IMG/VR virus record: IMGVR_UViG_3300025263_000001
Location: 1-45,131 of that record
Strand: one strand, 5' to 3'
Length of the DNA stretch: 45,131 nucleotides
Source: a virus
Shown here: piece by piece, positions 15,195-24,844 of the stretch
Numbering within the stretch: the first letter of the stretch is position 1
How the letters are laid out: each line of letters opens with the position of its first letter
Notes under the pieces: model-generated
Databases searched by the model: none
What the model saw: only the letters and a program-made list of their open reading frames with translations
What the model was told of the DNA's origin: nothing
Position numbers and translations under genes: made by a program

Positions 15195-17192
15195 TCAGCA
15201 GGCGTTCGGGGTTGAGAGGATCAAGTTGGCGACGACATCGTGTCCGAGAGGTCCGATGTGCTGCTCATCAACGAATAGGGCTGCGTAGGCCGGCGCAGAC
15301 ATGGACGCTTTGAGATCCATGAAACGCTCGTACACCGGCACGTAAATCACGCCAGACATCGCACCGACTTCCTGCTGAGCAGTCAGATAGGGACCAAACC
15401 CTGCGAGCATGCCAGCGTTCTGAGTGGCAGTGGCCGACGACAGCGTCACGGTGATGCCGGCTGCCTGGGCTTGGTTGACCATCCACGCCAGGTCGTCCTT
15501 CATGCTGGCTGCTGAATAGCCATCGAAGAAGTCGTTGATGCCAGTCATGATGTGAACGGCCTGAGGCTGACGGGCCACGACATCGGCCGTGAAGCGCGCG
15601 CGCATCTCCGATGCGTTTTCACCGGGCACGCCTTTATTGAGACCAAACGCCCACCTGCGCCCGTTCTGGACCTTCGTCCGGAACGAGTCCTTTTCGGTAA
15701 CCCCAGGCCTGACTGCATAGGTGACGCTATCGCCCATCCAGACGAGGTCACGCCTTACACCGGCTGGATACATACCAGAAAGGCGCAGCGTGCCTGCAGC
15801 ATCATAGGGGAGCGGGCCACCGCCTCCGTTGGCTCGGTTCTGAAACAGAATGTCTGTCCTGTTGGCGAGTTGTACCGCTTGGATGTCATCGCCTGTAAAT
15901 GTGATCCCCTGGGCAGCGATGACCACAGGTGTATTGATGCCAGCTGAAATATACGGCAGCCCATCCACGTACATGTCGCCCGACCCGGTGCCTCCGGTCC
16001 AGACAAGTTCGAGGTTGAAGAACACCATCCCACTCACGAGACGGTAGGTGCCAGACTGGACGCTATAGGTTGCCGTTCCCGCGACAGTGCCGCCCTTGAC
16101 AACCGGCATGATGCTGCCGAACTCCCCGAAGAGGCTGACGACACTCGGGCCGAGTTTTGAATACTCGACGGACTCGTCTTCAATCTGCTCGTTGCCGACG
16201 GCCCCCAGCTGGAGTTGATCTGTCCCGACCGTGCCATCGCTGGGTGCGCCGAGCTCTCGCACTTCCGTTTGGACAACGGCCTCCCATGGGATGCCGGCCC
16301 CCGGATCATCAACGAACGTGAAGGTGTTGCCGCTGATCGTGTAGACCGACGAGGTGTGGTCCTGGATAACGCCGCCGAGCTTGATATCGATGTTGTTGAT
16401 GCTACCGATCGCCACCCCGACGTTGTACGGGCCGACGTTGGCCGGCGCTCCGGTACCTGTCGTGCCGCGCGCAGACGCTCTGTTATAGGTGACGGCGCTC
16501 TGTGCGACGAGTGCCCACTCCTTCGCAGACTTTGTGAGTGCACCACCAGGCAGCGTTCCTTCTGCCCACGCCTCCGCGAGAGCCGCCGCCGCTTCAGATG
16601 CAGCCTGTATCGCCGCGCTCGCAATGTCGCTGGCGAGGCGGAACTCTGAACCGGATTTGACGCCAAGAACCTGCATCCCAGCCGTGAAAGCTCCCGCCGG
16701 GATCTCATTGCCGCTGCTCGTCTTCATCGTCAGAACGGCGTTGCCATTGAACTGGACCGTCACGGGGCTTGCGTCGTTCGCCTCGGCGACGTCGAGAATG
16801 ACCATCACTCCATCAACGATAGGGAGCGCCGATGTCGCCTTGATTGCGTTGGACGTTCCCTCGCCGCTGTCGGAAGCCGGGATGAAGGAGAAGGGCAGCG
16901 GCAGTGCATAGACGAACGAGCCCGTGCCAGGTGCACCCAGCTTTCGCCAGATGCCGTTATTTGCCGGCGTCGGGTCTGCATAAACCCAAACGGTCTGATC
17001 CGGGTTGTAGGAGAGATCGGCAAACAGTTCCGCCTTCGTGGCCTTCGCCTCCGAGCCAGCCCCCACGCCGACGGCATTCAGGATCGTCTCGTACTGTGTC
17101 AGCAGCGATCTGATTTGATCCTTGCTCGGCTGATATGGGTCGGCGGAAGGCCCGTCGGCGAACACCGTCGCCGCGTTAGGGGAAAAGGCCAT
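15195..17192 (-). CDS. Tail spike with C-terminal SGNH/GDSL esterase domain
   Basis: A 665-residue virion protein. The N-terminal part (to ~residue 200) contains a phage tail-collar-like segment and an Ala-rich helix. Residues ~205-475 are beta-rich. The C-terminal ~180 residues are an SGNH hydrolase: block I W-M-G-D-S near 486, a block II Gly (GVPG), block III T-G-I-N-D near 551, and the catalytic D-E-Q-H near 642. Such domains on tail spikes remove acyl groups from capsule or O-antigen, as in coliphage G7C gp63.1. It lies beside a phage-encoded acyltransferase, so receptor acylation is a likely theme. Substrate is inferred. Confidence 0.8.
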   Translation of the reverse strand: MAFSPNAATVFADGPSADPYQPSKDQIRSLLTQYETILNAVGVGAGSEAKATKAELFADLSYNPDQTVWVYADPTPANNGIWRKLGAPGTGSFVYALPLPFSFIPASDSGEGTSNAIKATSALPIVDGVMVILDVAEANDASPVTVQFNGNAVLTMKTSSGNEIPAGAFTAGMQVLGVKSGSEFRLASDIASAAIQAASEAAAALAEAWAEGTLPGGALTKSAKEWALVAQSAVTYNRASARGTTGTGAPANVGPYNVGVAIGSINNIDIKLGGVIQDHTSSVYTISGNTFTFVDDPGAGIPWEAVVQTEVRELGAPSDGTVGTDQLQLGAVGNEQIEDESVEYSKLGPSVVSLFGEFGSIMPVVKGGTVAGTATYSVQSGTYRLVSGMVFFNLELVWTGGTGSGDMYVDGLPYISAGINTPVVIAAQGITFTGDDIQAVQLANRTDILFQNRANGGGGPLPYDAAGTLRLSGMYPAGVRRDLVWMGDSVTYAVRPGVTEKDSFRTKVQNGRRWAFGLNKGVPGENASEMRARFTADVVARQPQAVHIMTGINDFFDGYSAASMKDDLAWMVNQAQAAGITVTLSSATATQNAGMLAGFGPYLTAQQEVGAMSGVIYVPVYERFMDLKASMSAPAYAALFVDEQHIGPLGHDVVANLILSTPNAC

Positions 17193-17216
17193 GTCTTTCT
17201 CCAGAAGGAAGATGAG

Positions 17217-19418
17217 TTAGATCGTGATCGTCGATGACGCTTGCGTCGCAGAGGGAATGCCGGAGCCGTTCTCGGCGCCGGCCCAGTATTTCCATGTCCC
17301 AACGCCGGGTGTGTCGGTGAACGAGATCGTTTGGTTGGCGGTCACGTTGTATTGGCCGATCAGCGTTGCGGCCGCGAAACTTTGCGACGTAAGGCCTCGC
17401 TTGAAGACGAGGAAACGCGTGTTGTCGTTTGCGGCCTTGGCGCTGACCGTCACGGTTCCGGCGGCGTTGCTGGTCGTCATGTTCGTCGGCACGCCCGGCG
17501 CTGTCGGATCGACCGTTGACGTAACGTTTGCGGTGATCGACCAAGGCCCGTAGTCGCCATCGGAAGCGATAAATGCCACCTGAATATCCAAGAGCTTGTT
17601 TGACGGCACGACGTTCGTGCTCATGTCGATAAAGCCGCCAGCCGGCACAGGGTTCGGGAACCGCTGCTCGATCCATGGGCCGGGCGTGCCGGAGCCCGCA
17701 TCAGCGAGGCGATACCGCACGACCGGGATAAGGCTGCTGTCGGCCGGGTCGATGATGACCACACGGACATAGACGCTGTCGCCGTTGGGGCGAGCTTGAA
17801 CCAGGTTGATGACCGGCGTCAGGATGCCGGCAGGGCTAGTTCGCGGTGGTGTGGAAGGCTGGCGTCCTTCGTCTGTCGCCGGGTTCCATGCGTCGATGTT
17901 GTCGGGGTGCTTCATGATATCCATCACGAAGCCACCCTGCAGTAGCGACAGGACGGATTTGCGGTTCTCGACGATCTTGCCGTCCAGCCTCGGAAGCATG
18001 TTCGGCGTCACCATGCGGACCCATCGGCTGTATACCGAATTGATACCGGAGAGACGGACGTTGATCTGCCCGGTCACCTTCTGCTGAAGGCGAAGCCAGT
18101 CACGCTTGCCGAGCCGGCGCGCCTGCCGCCACTGCTGCACCCACTGGTAATTCGCTTCCTGCGCGAGAACGCGGCCGGCGATCAGCTGAGCGGCAGTGTC
18201 CTCGAAATAATCCGTGTCGGATGTCGCATAGCCGATCTCGGGATAGCAGAATTTCGGGACGAGGCGATTGCACTCGTCCTCGAACAGCACGTCATATTCG
18301 ATCTGATGTCCGACGATATCGGCATCCGTCAGTGTCGTCAGATACTTTGCCCGGAACTTGCCGACAATGAACAGCAGAGCCCCGTCGCCTCGCTCGCAGA
18401 TCCAGCCATCGCAAGACGAGAGGATCGCGTTGGTCCCCGCCTTCGGGTCGTTTTCTGTCGTGTCGAAGCCATTGCACTCGTACCGGCGCTCAAAGCCTCC
18501 GCCTGCGAGCGGCACGAGCTCGTCGCAAACGTCGGCTTCTTCCTGCCACATGTCGAGCACAGGAAGGATCGCGCGCTTGTAATCCCGGCGATGACCGAAC
18601 TCGTTGAAGCACTGGTGCCAGGCCATGATGACTGCGGCGTTCCGCGTCCATTGCCATGTCGCGGGGTTCTCCGGGTCCTGAAGCGGGTCGCGAAAATCCC
18701 AGCAGAGCGCCATATCGGCCTCGACCGAAAGCTGCGGCGGGCCATAAGGGAACGTCTTCTGCTGTCTCTCGGCCTTGTCGCTGGTGCAGATCATGGCAAC
18801 GGATGCCTGTCCGTCCCCGCGATGATTGTTCGTCCACACTCCCGCGGAAGCAAGATCGCCCGAGATGATGGTGTAAGGTGTCTCCGGCACAAGACCTAAG
18901 CGGCTCAGGATCATGACGTTGGTTTTGTAGTTCGTACCCGGGTTGATCTCGCTGTTGACCGCGAGCGTCACCTCGTCATCGTGAAGCCAATATCGATTGA
19001 CCGACTTGATACGGTGGCCGGCAATGGCCTGCACCGCGTAGAGCTTCTTGCCGATTGCCTCCCATAGCATGAAGGCGCCTGCGATCCTGTTTCGGCCGAC
19101 GCCCCACCAGCGATAGGGAATGGACTGGATCTTCGGGATTTTGCCGTCTTCAGGCTTCGGCGGCTTCGGAGCGAGCAGCGCTTGAATACCGATCGAGATC
19201 GCCGTGGTCGCGATGGCGGCAGCACCCGTTGCCAGCAAGCCAGCGGTCGTCGCCGAGAACCCGAGCGACGTGAATAGTGTCGTGAACAGCGGAGTGAAGA
19301 TCGGATCGTAATGCGCTGTCGTGCCACGCAGAAACCGATCCTGCCATTCCCACCGGTGAGCATCGAAATAGTGTTCGGCCTCGCTCGGGACGCTTTCATA
19401 GGTCGTCTTCAAGCTCAT
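17217..19418 (-). CDS. Tail tip/hub protein (host-specificity J-like)
   Basis: A 733-residue tail protein in the position of the lambda J/central tail hub. The N-terminus contains a hydrophobic stretch (about residues 45-80) typical of this family, then WWGVGR and a large conserved tail-hub region with many Trp and Cys. The C-terminal third has two fibronectin-type-III-like beta modules (VDPTAPGVPTN boundary near residue 640). ATG at 19418 overlaps the upstream stop by 4 nt; a GTG at 19433 is possible. It binds the tail tip and probably anchors the spike encoded next. Confidence 0.75.
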   Translation of the reverse strand: MSLKTTYESVPSEAEHYFDAHRWEWQDRFLRGTTAHYDPIFTPLFTTLFTSLGFSATTAGLLATGAAAIATTAISIGIQALLAPKPPKPEDGKIPKIQSIPYRWWGVGRNRIAGAFMLWEAIGKKLYAVQAIAGHRIKSVNRYWLHDDEVTLAVNSEINPGTNYKTNVMILSRLGLVPETPYTIISGDLASAGVWTNNHRGDGQASVAMICTSDKAERQQKTFPYGPPQLSVEADMALCWDFRDPLQDPENPATWQWTRNAAVIMAWHQCFNEFGHRRDYKRAILPVLDMWQEEADVCDELVPLAGGGFERRYECNGFDTTENDPKAGTNAILSSCDGWICERGDGALLFIVGKFRAKYLTTLTDADIVGHQIEYDVLFEDECNRLVPKFCYPEIGYATSDTDYFEDTAAQLIAGRVLAQEANYQWVQQWRQARRLGKRDWLRLQQKVTGQINVRLSGINSVYSRWVRMVTPNMLPRLDGKIVENRKSVLSLLQGGFVMDIMKHPDNIDAWNPATDEGRQPSTPPRTSPAGILTPVINLVQARPNGDSVYVRVVIIDPADSSLIPVVRYRLADAGSGTPGPWIEQRFPNPVPAGGFIDMSTNVVPSNKLLDIQVAFIASDGDYGPWSITANVTSTVDPTAPGVPTNMTTSNAAGTVTVSAKAANDNTRFLVFKRGLTSQSFAAATLIGQYNVTANQTISFTDTPGVGTWKYWAGAENGSGIPSATQASSTITI

Positions 19419-19831
19419 GCGGGCAGTCTCCACGCGGCGATGAACTCAGCCTTCGTTGCTCGGACGCCGCTCGGGTGGATGCAGGCCCATAGAGGCCCGA
19501 AGCGGATTGCACCGATCACTGCCTCGGCCTGATCTTCGAAAGTCTCTCCTGTCATGGCCTTGATGAGCCCGATATCGCCCGTGTCCGGCTCCTGGATGCG
19601 CTTGGTCTTGAGCGGCGAAAGCTGATGCTCCATGAGCGCCAGAGAGCCGCCATAGGCTTCGAGGATCTGATGGGCTTCCTCGCGGGTCCGGTATTGCCCG
19701 CGAAACTCTTCAGCAGGGTCGATATCTGTCACGCGATGCACCCATGAGGCCGGGAAGGTCAGGCAGTCGTCGCCGCCCACCCCGCCCCACCGGAACCGGT
19801 GGGGGAGCGCAAGGAAATGATGAATGTCCAT
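19415..19831 (-). CDS. Tail assembly protein, DUF6950-like
   Basis: A 138-residue protein with the early motif W-G-x-x-G-G-D-D-C-L-T-F, then W-V, similar to the DUF6950 family and distantly reminiscent of NlpC/P60-type D-C motifs. In related phages and gene transfer agents a peptidase-like protein occupies this slot between the distal tail proteins and the hub. Whether the Cys is catalytic cannot be judged. It lies six bases from the gene upstream and overlaps the hub gene by 4 nt. Confidence 0.6.
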   Translation of the reverse strand: MDIHHFLALPHRFRWGGVGGDDCLTFPASWVHRVTDIDPAEEFRGQYRTREEAHQILEAYGGSLALMEHQLSPLKTKRIQEPDTGDIGLIKAMTGETFEDQAEAVIGAIRFGPLWACIHPSGVRATKAEFIAAWRLPA

Positions 19832-19837
19832 GAAGCC

Positions 19838-20452
19838 TCAGCTAAAGACCGGCCACTTGGGCTGGATGCCGCGGGCAAGCCTTGGCGTGCCGTCGCAGAA
19901 TGCGTCACTTGGGTACATCGAACGCTGCATCGCGTCCGACCAGAGAACCTTGGAAGGCCGGGAACGGGTGTTCTCGCCGGCAACCACTGCCAGGCTGAGT
20001 GAGAGCGTTGCCGTCTCCCCTTCCCGGATCGGTGGGCGCGCTTCCTTCGGATGCGATGCCACTCCGGTCCAGATCGGGATGATCTTGCTCATCGGCTGGT
20101 AGTAGCGATCGAGTGTCGTCAGTCCGACCTGAACGAGCTTGCCGCGCACCGGCGGGATGCTGTCGATCATCTTGGCCCCGGTGGCAGGGTCGATACCGGA
20201 GACCGAAAAGTCCACCGCATCGGACGTCCCGTTGACCAACACCTCGAGCGAGGGAACGCCGATCAGTCGTCCGCCGCCAAGATAGACCGTCCCGTCAGGG
20301 TCGATGCCATCGAAGCCGATCGGCACGTCATTGACGCCGAACCACATGTGCAGCGCCGGTTCCGTGTCGATGCGCAGGAACACGCCGAGCTGGTGACTGC
20401 CTCGCATCTCCTCGATGACCTCGGCCGGCACATATTGAGCCGAATATGCCAT
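19838..20452 (-). CDS. Distal tail protein
   Basis: A 204-residue beta-rich protein between the tape measure side and the tail hub. The sequence has motifs such as LRIDTEP, LHMWFG and VYLGGGRL and no membrane span. It begins at ATG 20452, sharing one base with the upstream stop (TGATG); a reading from 20512 would overlap the previous gene extensively. Gene position suggests a tail-tip or baseplate adaptor component. No precise family is claimed. Confidence 0.6.
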   Translation of the reverse strand: MAYSAQYVPAEVIEEMRGSHQLGVFLRIDTEPALHMWFGVNDVPIGFDGIDPDGTVYLGGGRLIGVPSLEVLVNGTSDAVDFSVSGIDPATGAKMIDSIPPVRGKLVQVGLTTLDRYYQPMSKIIPIWTGVASHPKEARPPIREGETATLSLSLAVVAGENTRSRPSKVLWSDAMQRSMYPSDAFCDGTPRLARGIQPKWPVFS

Positions 20453-21183
20453 CAGAATGCTTCCGTGAACTGCACCGTCGGACGGGATGAATACCAGCCC
20501 CGATAGGTCCAAGGCACGGTGACGCCCTTCGGCAGCTTCATCACGCAGCGCGGGCGGGCGAGCTCGACGCGAGTGCCCGCGGTGACCGCCTCACGCAGCG
20601 GAGGGCTGAGCGCCAGCCGATAAATCGGGTGGGCGTCATCGCTCTTGTCGACCACCTCCCAGTGACGATAGACACGCCAGCCTTTTGTCGGGTGATAGAT
20701 CGAAAACCAGTCCGACCAACGGAGGTCTCTGGCTGCATCAAATACCTGCATGGAGATGATGCCAGCATTAAGCGGCGCATCCTCTCTCACCTCGCCGTAA
20801 ACGGTCGCCTGCGAGTATCCGGAGCCATCCGAGAACAGAGCGCCGTCCGAATGCGGAATGCCCTTGACGATGGGCCGGCGTGTGTTCCGGATGATCGGGA
20901 AAGGCCCGATCTTGTCGTTGACGATCGGCACATTGATGAAGCGGAAGCCGCCATTGAGGCGGGCACCGAGCCAGTTCAGCACCTCGAAGCGCTCGTCAGG
21001 GCCTTCCAGCACCATGTTCGAATAGGTGGCGGTGATGATGCCGCCGCCTGATGTTTCGATGCTGATCGGCTCCCCTACCCCATTGACGCCACCGTCGAGG
21101 CCGCTTCCGGGATTATCGAAGCTTGCTTCGGTCGGCCGCAGAAAATCCACGGGGAACATCGGCTGATCGGTATAGGTCGCCAT
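20452..21183 (-). CDS. Minor tail protein (tail tip adaptor)
   Basis: A 243-residue protein encoded directly after the tape measure, the position of distal tail proteins. It has an N-terminal segment MFPVDFLRP, many Trp/Tyr-containing beta strands and no predicted membrane segment. The gene starts two bases before the tape measure stop region (gap 2 nt) and overlaps the next gene by one base. Assignment is from order and composition. Confidence 0.6.
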   Translation of the reverse strand: MATYTDQPMFPVDFLRPTEASFDNPGSGLDGGVNGVGEPISIETSGGGIITATYSNMVLEGPDERFEVLNWLGARLNGGFRFINVPIVNDKIGPFPIIRNTRRPIVKGIPHSDGALFSDGSGYSQATVYGEVREDAPLNAGIISMQVFDAARDLRWSDWFSIYHPTKGWRVYRHWEVVDKSDDAHPIYRLALSPPLREAVTAGTRVELARPRCVMKLPKGVTVPWTYRGWYSSRPTVQFTEAF

Positions 21184-21185
21184 CC

Positions 21186-24071
21186 TCAGCCCACCCGTGA
21201 ATTGAATTTCTTCTGCGTGCTTCCGAAGCCGCCGCGCGCTTGGTCGATCTTGTCCTGGTAGAGCGCTTCCTGCGCACCCTGCCGGGCGAGTTCGCGCACA
21301 TGCTCGTCGCCGCTTCCACCGTGGACATGGACTTCCAGCTTACGAGGCGAGGAAGAGCCGTTGTCGTTGCCGGCTCCCATCATCTGGGCGCTGCGGTTGG
21401 TGTTGAAGACCTGCGAGCCCTGCGGCAGGTTCACAAGCTCAGGGCCGCGCTCGCCGACGATCGACAAACCGCCCGGCGCATAGTTCGTGCCGTCGGCATA
21501 GAGACCGATACCGCCGAGCTTCCATGCGCTCGCGAACTGCGCGGAAGACGAGAAAATGCTCTTGCCTATGCCCGATAGAGCACTCAAGAGCCCACCGCCT
21601 CCGCCCGCCGCGCTCGTGCTGAGGGTCGTCCCAAGTTGGCCGAGGCCGTTCCCCAACTGGCCCAGACTGCCGGTCGCTTTGTCAGCGGTGCCGCCGAACT
21701 TCGCTAAAGCCGCTTCGGCGCCATCGAGCCGCCCCGTGAAGTTATGAGCGCCTTCAGGGTTGCTCCAAGAGAAGCCCTGCGGCCGCTCGAAACCCGCAAA
21801 GGCAGCAGTTGCGCTGCGCACGTCAGGTGCAGCCCTCAGCGCGTTCCATGCTTTGCTTTCCGGCCCCATCAGTTCCGAGTAGGCGAATTGATGTTGCGCT
21901 AGCTCATTGCCGAGGTTTCCTCGACCACCAATCGCATTTAGCAGGGATGGCGACCGGTCGTTCCACTGATAGAGACCTAGCGCTTTACCGGCATCTCCGA
22001 CCGCTTTCGGGTTGAACGAACTCTCCGCGCCGATGTTACCGAGGACGCCCGCCACTTGGTGATCAGCGAGTCCCTTCGATTTCCAGAAGTTCCAAGCGAG
22101 GGAAGCGCCATCGCCAAGCGGAGCACGGGTTACCGGGATGACTGGCGCCTTCCCCATATTGTCGTTCGCGGCGCCACCGAGAACCGATGTTGCGAGCGAT
22201 GCCGCCCCCGAGATCGATCCGCCGCCTTTACCTCCGGTGAAAAGTCCTGAAATCAGATTGCCGATGCTGTCGAAGAATTTCTTCCACAAATCGTTCGCCT
22301 GACTGGTAATGGCCGCTTCGAACCCCTTCAGGAATGCTTTGCCGATATCATGGCTGCCCGAGATTAACTCGCTGCTGAAAGCCGTCCCGAAATCGTTTGC
22401 AATCTCCTTGGCCTGCTGGCCTCGTAGCTGCTGCCGGATGGCCTCGGCTTCAGGTGATTTCAGATCCTCGTTGAAGCCATAACGGTTCAGCGTGGTTGCC
22501 ACCTGCTGATCCATGGCGCTGCGCTCGGCCTGGCGCTGTTGGAAGCTGATGTCGAGCCAGAAGTCGGCCTTTGCCTCCTGTGCACGGCGGTAGGCCTTTT
22601 CGAGGTCGGTTACCTTGTCGGTCTGGTCGTCGATCTCGAAGAAATTCGGCTTCTGGCCGGGTACCGGGACATTCACCAGTTTGCCGTCACCGTTCATGAT
22701 CGTCGGCGCACCGGGATCCTGGTCAAGCTCAAGCGGCCGGCGGTTCGGCGTTGGCACGTTCGACGGAATGAAATCCGAGGGGCGGAAGGTCCGGCCCCCG
22801 TCGGTGAAGGTCGCACCGGTAACGATATCCTGCACGTTCGAACCGCCGGCGATCGCCTTGATCCACTCGGTGCGGGCCTTCTGCGCTGCCTCGACGCCGC
22901 GATAGATGGACTCCGTCACTTTGTCGAAGGCTGCCTGGAAATCCAGAACGGCAGGCACGCCATACTGACTTACAGCATTCGCCAGTTCGGTCTGGACCCG
23001 ATTGAGGTCGGCCATCGAGGCCGTGCCATCGTCCAAGCGGTCGCGAAGGTCGCCCCAAGCCTCTCGCAGGTCGCGGATGACAACCGCATTGCGAGGATCG
23101 CCCTGGAGTGCTCGGAAAGCCGCCACGCCCTGCTTCTGGATGGAGTCGAGGTTTTCCGACAGGCCGTCCAGTTCACGGCCGGCAAGGATCTCTCCCGCCT
23201 GCCTGCCCTGCGTGAGCTTGTCGGCACGGTCGAGCTGATCGACATATGCCTTCAGCGCCGGGGTCGCATCGCCCCAGAGTTCGGCCGCGCGTCGGATGAC
23301 CTCGTTCTGCTCTTCGAAGAGCTTGCTGGTCTTCCCTGTGCCGCTTTCCGCCGTCGTGAAATACTGAACGAGCGCCGCAACGCCGGCAGTCAGACCGATC
23401 GTCACCAGAGAGACCGGGTTGATCAGCGAGCCGAAGGCAGCCGCAAGGCCTGCGACAGGTCGTTCCATCGTGCCGAGAACGGAAGCAAGCTGCGTACCTT
23501 GCTGAAGGCCGATCATGAGTGGGTTCATGCCCATGGCCGCGGTGACAGCGATATCTTGAAACTGGTAGCCCGCGTTGATGCCGGCTGCGCGCTGCGCTCC
23601 GGAGACGTTGTTGCTGTTCGCAGCCTTCACGGCAGCGCCGGCAGACGCCGCGGACGTGCGGAGCTTCTCGTATGCCTGCCGCTCCCGATCGAGCGCCTGC
23701 GTCATCTGCTGGGCATTGATGACACCGATCTTATGCGCCCGCTCAATTTCGCCGATCGCTGTCTCGTAATTCCTCGTCGCCTGAGCGAGGGGCTGGTACT
23801 TCAGCGTCAGTCGCTCGACCTCCATGCGGAAGGCGCGGACATGGTCGTCCTGGTCGGCGAGAGACTTCGCCATCCGCTCGATCGGAGGAGCGGCCTTGTT
23901 GGCGCCGTCGGCAGCGCGGGAGAGAGCGCCGCCAAGCGATGCCGCTTCAGTTTCGAGCTTGTCAGCGGCCTGCTGCGTGCGGTTGGCGGCAGCCGTCAGC
24001 CGGTCAAGATCAGCAGCGCCGGAAACGGCCTGCGAACTATCAATCTTGAAGCCAAGCGTTGCCTCGGTCAT
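21186..24071 (-). CDS. Tape measure protein with tail lysozyme domain
   Basis: A 961-residue tape measure protein. Residues ~1-200 are helical with coiled-coil pattern, ~200-245 hold a hydrophobic stretch (PVSLVTIGLTAGVAALV), and ~245-620 are again helical. Residues ~655-790 form a phage tail lysozyme domain (LAWNFWKSKG, then GNIGAESSFNP with the probable catalytic Glu). A Gly-rich segment and a basic C-terminus follow. Tape measures set tail length, and the lysozyme helps DNA entry through the cell wall. The size is typical of a siphovirus with a non-contractile tail of medium length. Confidence 0.88.
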   Translation of the reverse strand: MTEATLGFKIDSSQAVSGAADLDRLTAAANRTQQAADKLETEAASLGGALSRAADGANKAAPPIERMAKSLADQDDHVRAFRMEVERLTLKYQPLAQATRNYETAIGEIERAHKIGVINAQQMTQALDRERQAYEKLRTSAASAGAAVKAANSNNVSGAQRAAGINAGYQFQDIAVTAAMGMNPLMIGLQQGTQLASVLGTMERPVAGLAAAFGSLINPVSLVTIGLTAGVAALVQYFTTAESGTGKTSKLFEEQNEVIRRAAELWGDATPALKAYVDQLDRADKLTQGRQAGEILAGRELDGLSENLDSIQKQGVAAFRALQGDPRNAVVIRDLREAWGDLRDRLDDGTASMADLNRVQTELANAVSQYGVPAVLDFQAAFDKVTESIYRGVEAAQKARTEWIKAIAGGSNVQDIVTGATFTDGGRTFRPSDFIPSNVPTPNRRPLELDQDPGAPTIMNGDGKLVNVPVPGQKPNFFEIDDQTDKVTDLEKAYRRAQEAKADFWLDISFQQRQAERSAMDQQVATTLNRYGFNEDLKSPEAEAIRQQLRGQQAKEIANDFGTAFSSELISGSHDIGKAFLKGFEAAITSQANDLWKKFFDSIGNLISGLFTGGKGGGSISGAASLATSVLGGAANDNMGKAPVIPVTRAPLGDGASLAWNFWKSKGLADHQVAGVLGNIGAESSFNPKAVGDAGKALGLYQWNDRSPSLLNAIGGRGNLGNELAQHQFAYSELMGPESKAWNALRAAPDVRSATAAFAGFERPQGFSWSNPEGAHNFTGRLDGAEAALAKFGGTADKATGSLGQLGNGLGQLGTTLSTSAAGGGGGLLSALSGIGKSIFSSSAQFASAWKLGGIGLYADGTNYAPGGLSIVGERGPELVNLPQGSQVFNTNRSAQMMGAGNDNGSSSPRKLEVHVHGGSGDEHVRELARQGAQEALYQDKIDQARGGFGSTQKKFNSRVG

Positions 24072-24074
24072 GCG

Positions 24075-24362
24075 TCACTTCCGTTTATTGGGGAAAATGG
24101 CATCGAACAGTCTGCTGGTCAGTGGGCGTTCCGAGACCTGCTGTTCGGGCTCTTCCTTGTCGACTGCCTTCTGAGCCGCGACTTCCCGACGTTTCAGGTC
24201 CATGGCGATGATGGCGTCTATCTGCCATTGGAGCAGCGTCACGCCTCGAAGCCGTGCCCACTCTCCGATCGCCTGAAACCCGATAGGATTCATCCCGAAG
24301 CCATTGCCCGAACGCTGGCAATCGAGTTCGCGGAACCAGTACCAGACCTGTTCGCCTGCCAC
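24075..24362 (-). CDS. Tail assembly chaperone second part (T-like, probably read by -1 frameshift)
   Basis: A 95-residue open frame from GTG 24362, but the same frame stays open upstream through 24440. That extension encodes a conserved-looking segment (KLIERLCRLI, then EGRKIAVPV) joining smoothly to the WYWFREL motif typical of tail assembly chaperones. This indicates expression as a -1 frameshift extension of the 24422-24844 gene rather than by independent initiation. Neither a strong ribosome site nor an ATG precedes the GTG. The fusion would work with the tape measure encoded next, as lambda G-T does. Confidence 0.6.
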   Translation of the reverse strand: MAGEQVWYWFRELDCQRSGNGFGMNPIGFQAIGEWARLRGVTLLQWQIDAIIAMDLKRREVAAQKAVDKEEPEQQVSERPLTSRLFDAIFPNKRK

Positions 24363-24421
24363 CGGTACCGCGATTTTCCTTCCTTCGTGCTGATCGACGA
24401 TGAGGCGGCAAAGCCTCTCGA

Positions 24422-24844
24422 TCAGCTTTTGGTAAAAGAGCTGCGGCGAACCGCCCTCACCTCGACCTGGTCGCGGATGATCCTGAACTTGGCATAGAGG
24501 TTGCGGACATTTTCTTCCGAGAACGGAATTACCTGGCCGCCGATCTTCGGATTGGGCGACCAGTGTGTGGTCGACTTCGCGAGGATGGCGATCATGCGCT
24601 CGTCTGCGTCATCCGTTGCATCGGCCGCGGGATCGAGACTGGAGCGCTCGGCAGCCTTCTTTGCAAAGTCGGCTGCAACATCCCGCATGGCTTTCTGCAT
24701 GCGATCGCTGTCAGGACCGACAAAGCCGATCTTAAGGCCGATCGGCTTGCCCTGCTCATTGAGGATATCGATCTCGATGCCCTGCTCCTGGGATTGGAGC
24801 AAGGATTCGAGGCCGGAGAGGTCGGCGAATTCTTCAGCGGCCAT
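24422..24844 (-). CDS. Tail assembly chaperone (G-like)
   Basis: A 140-residue protein between the major tail protein and tape measure genes, the position of tail assembly chaperones. It is acidic at the start (LSGLESLLQS), carries a G-F-V-G-P-D-S segment, and a helical region rich in Ala/Lys/Glu, then WSPNPKIGG. ATG 24844 shares one base with the upstream stop. Near its 3' end the run CTCTTTTACCAAAAGC lies just before the stop and is a candidate site for ribosome slippage into the T-like frame. Confidence 0.7.
   Translation of the reverse strand: MAAEEFADLSGLESLLQSQEQGIEIDILNEQGKPIGLKIGFVGPDSDRMQKAMRDVAADFAKKAAERSSLDPAADATDDADERMIAILAKSTTHWSPNPKIGGQVIPFSEENVRNLYAKFRIIRDQVEVRAVRRSSFTKS

Noticed and set aside
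22539-24497. A 652-residue plus-strand open frame across the tape measure gene
   Set aside because: It is antisense to a clearly recognised tape measure with a lysozyme domain. High-GC codon bias creates long mirror frames, and the protein shows no recognisable domain.
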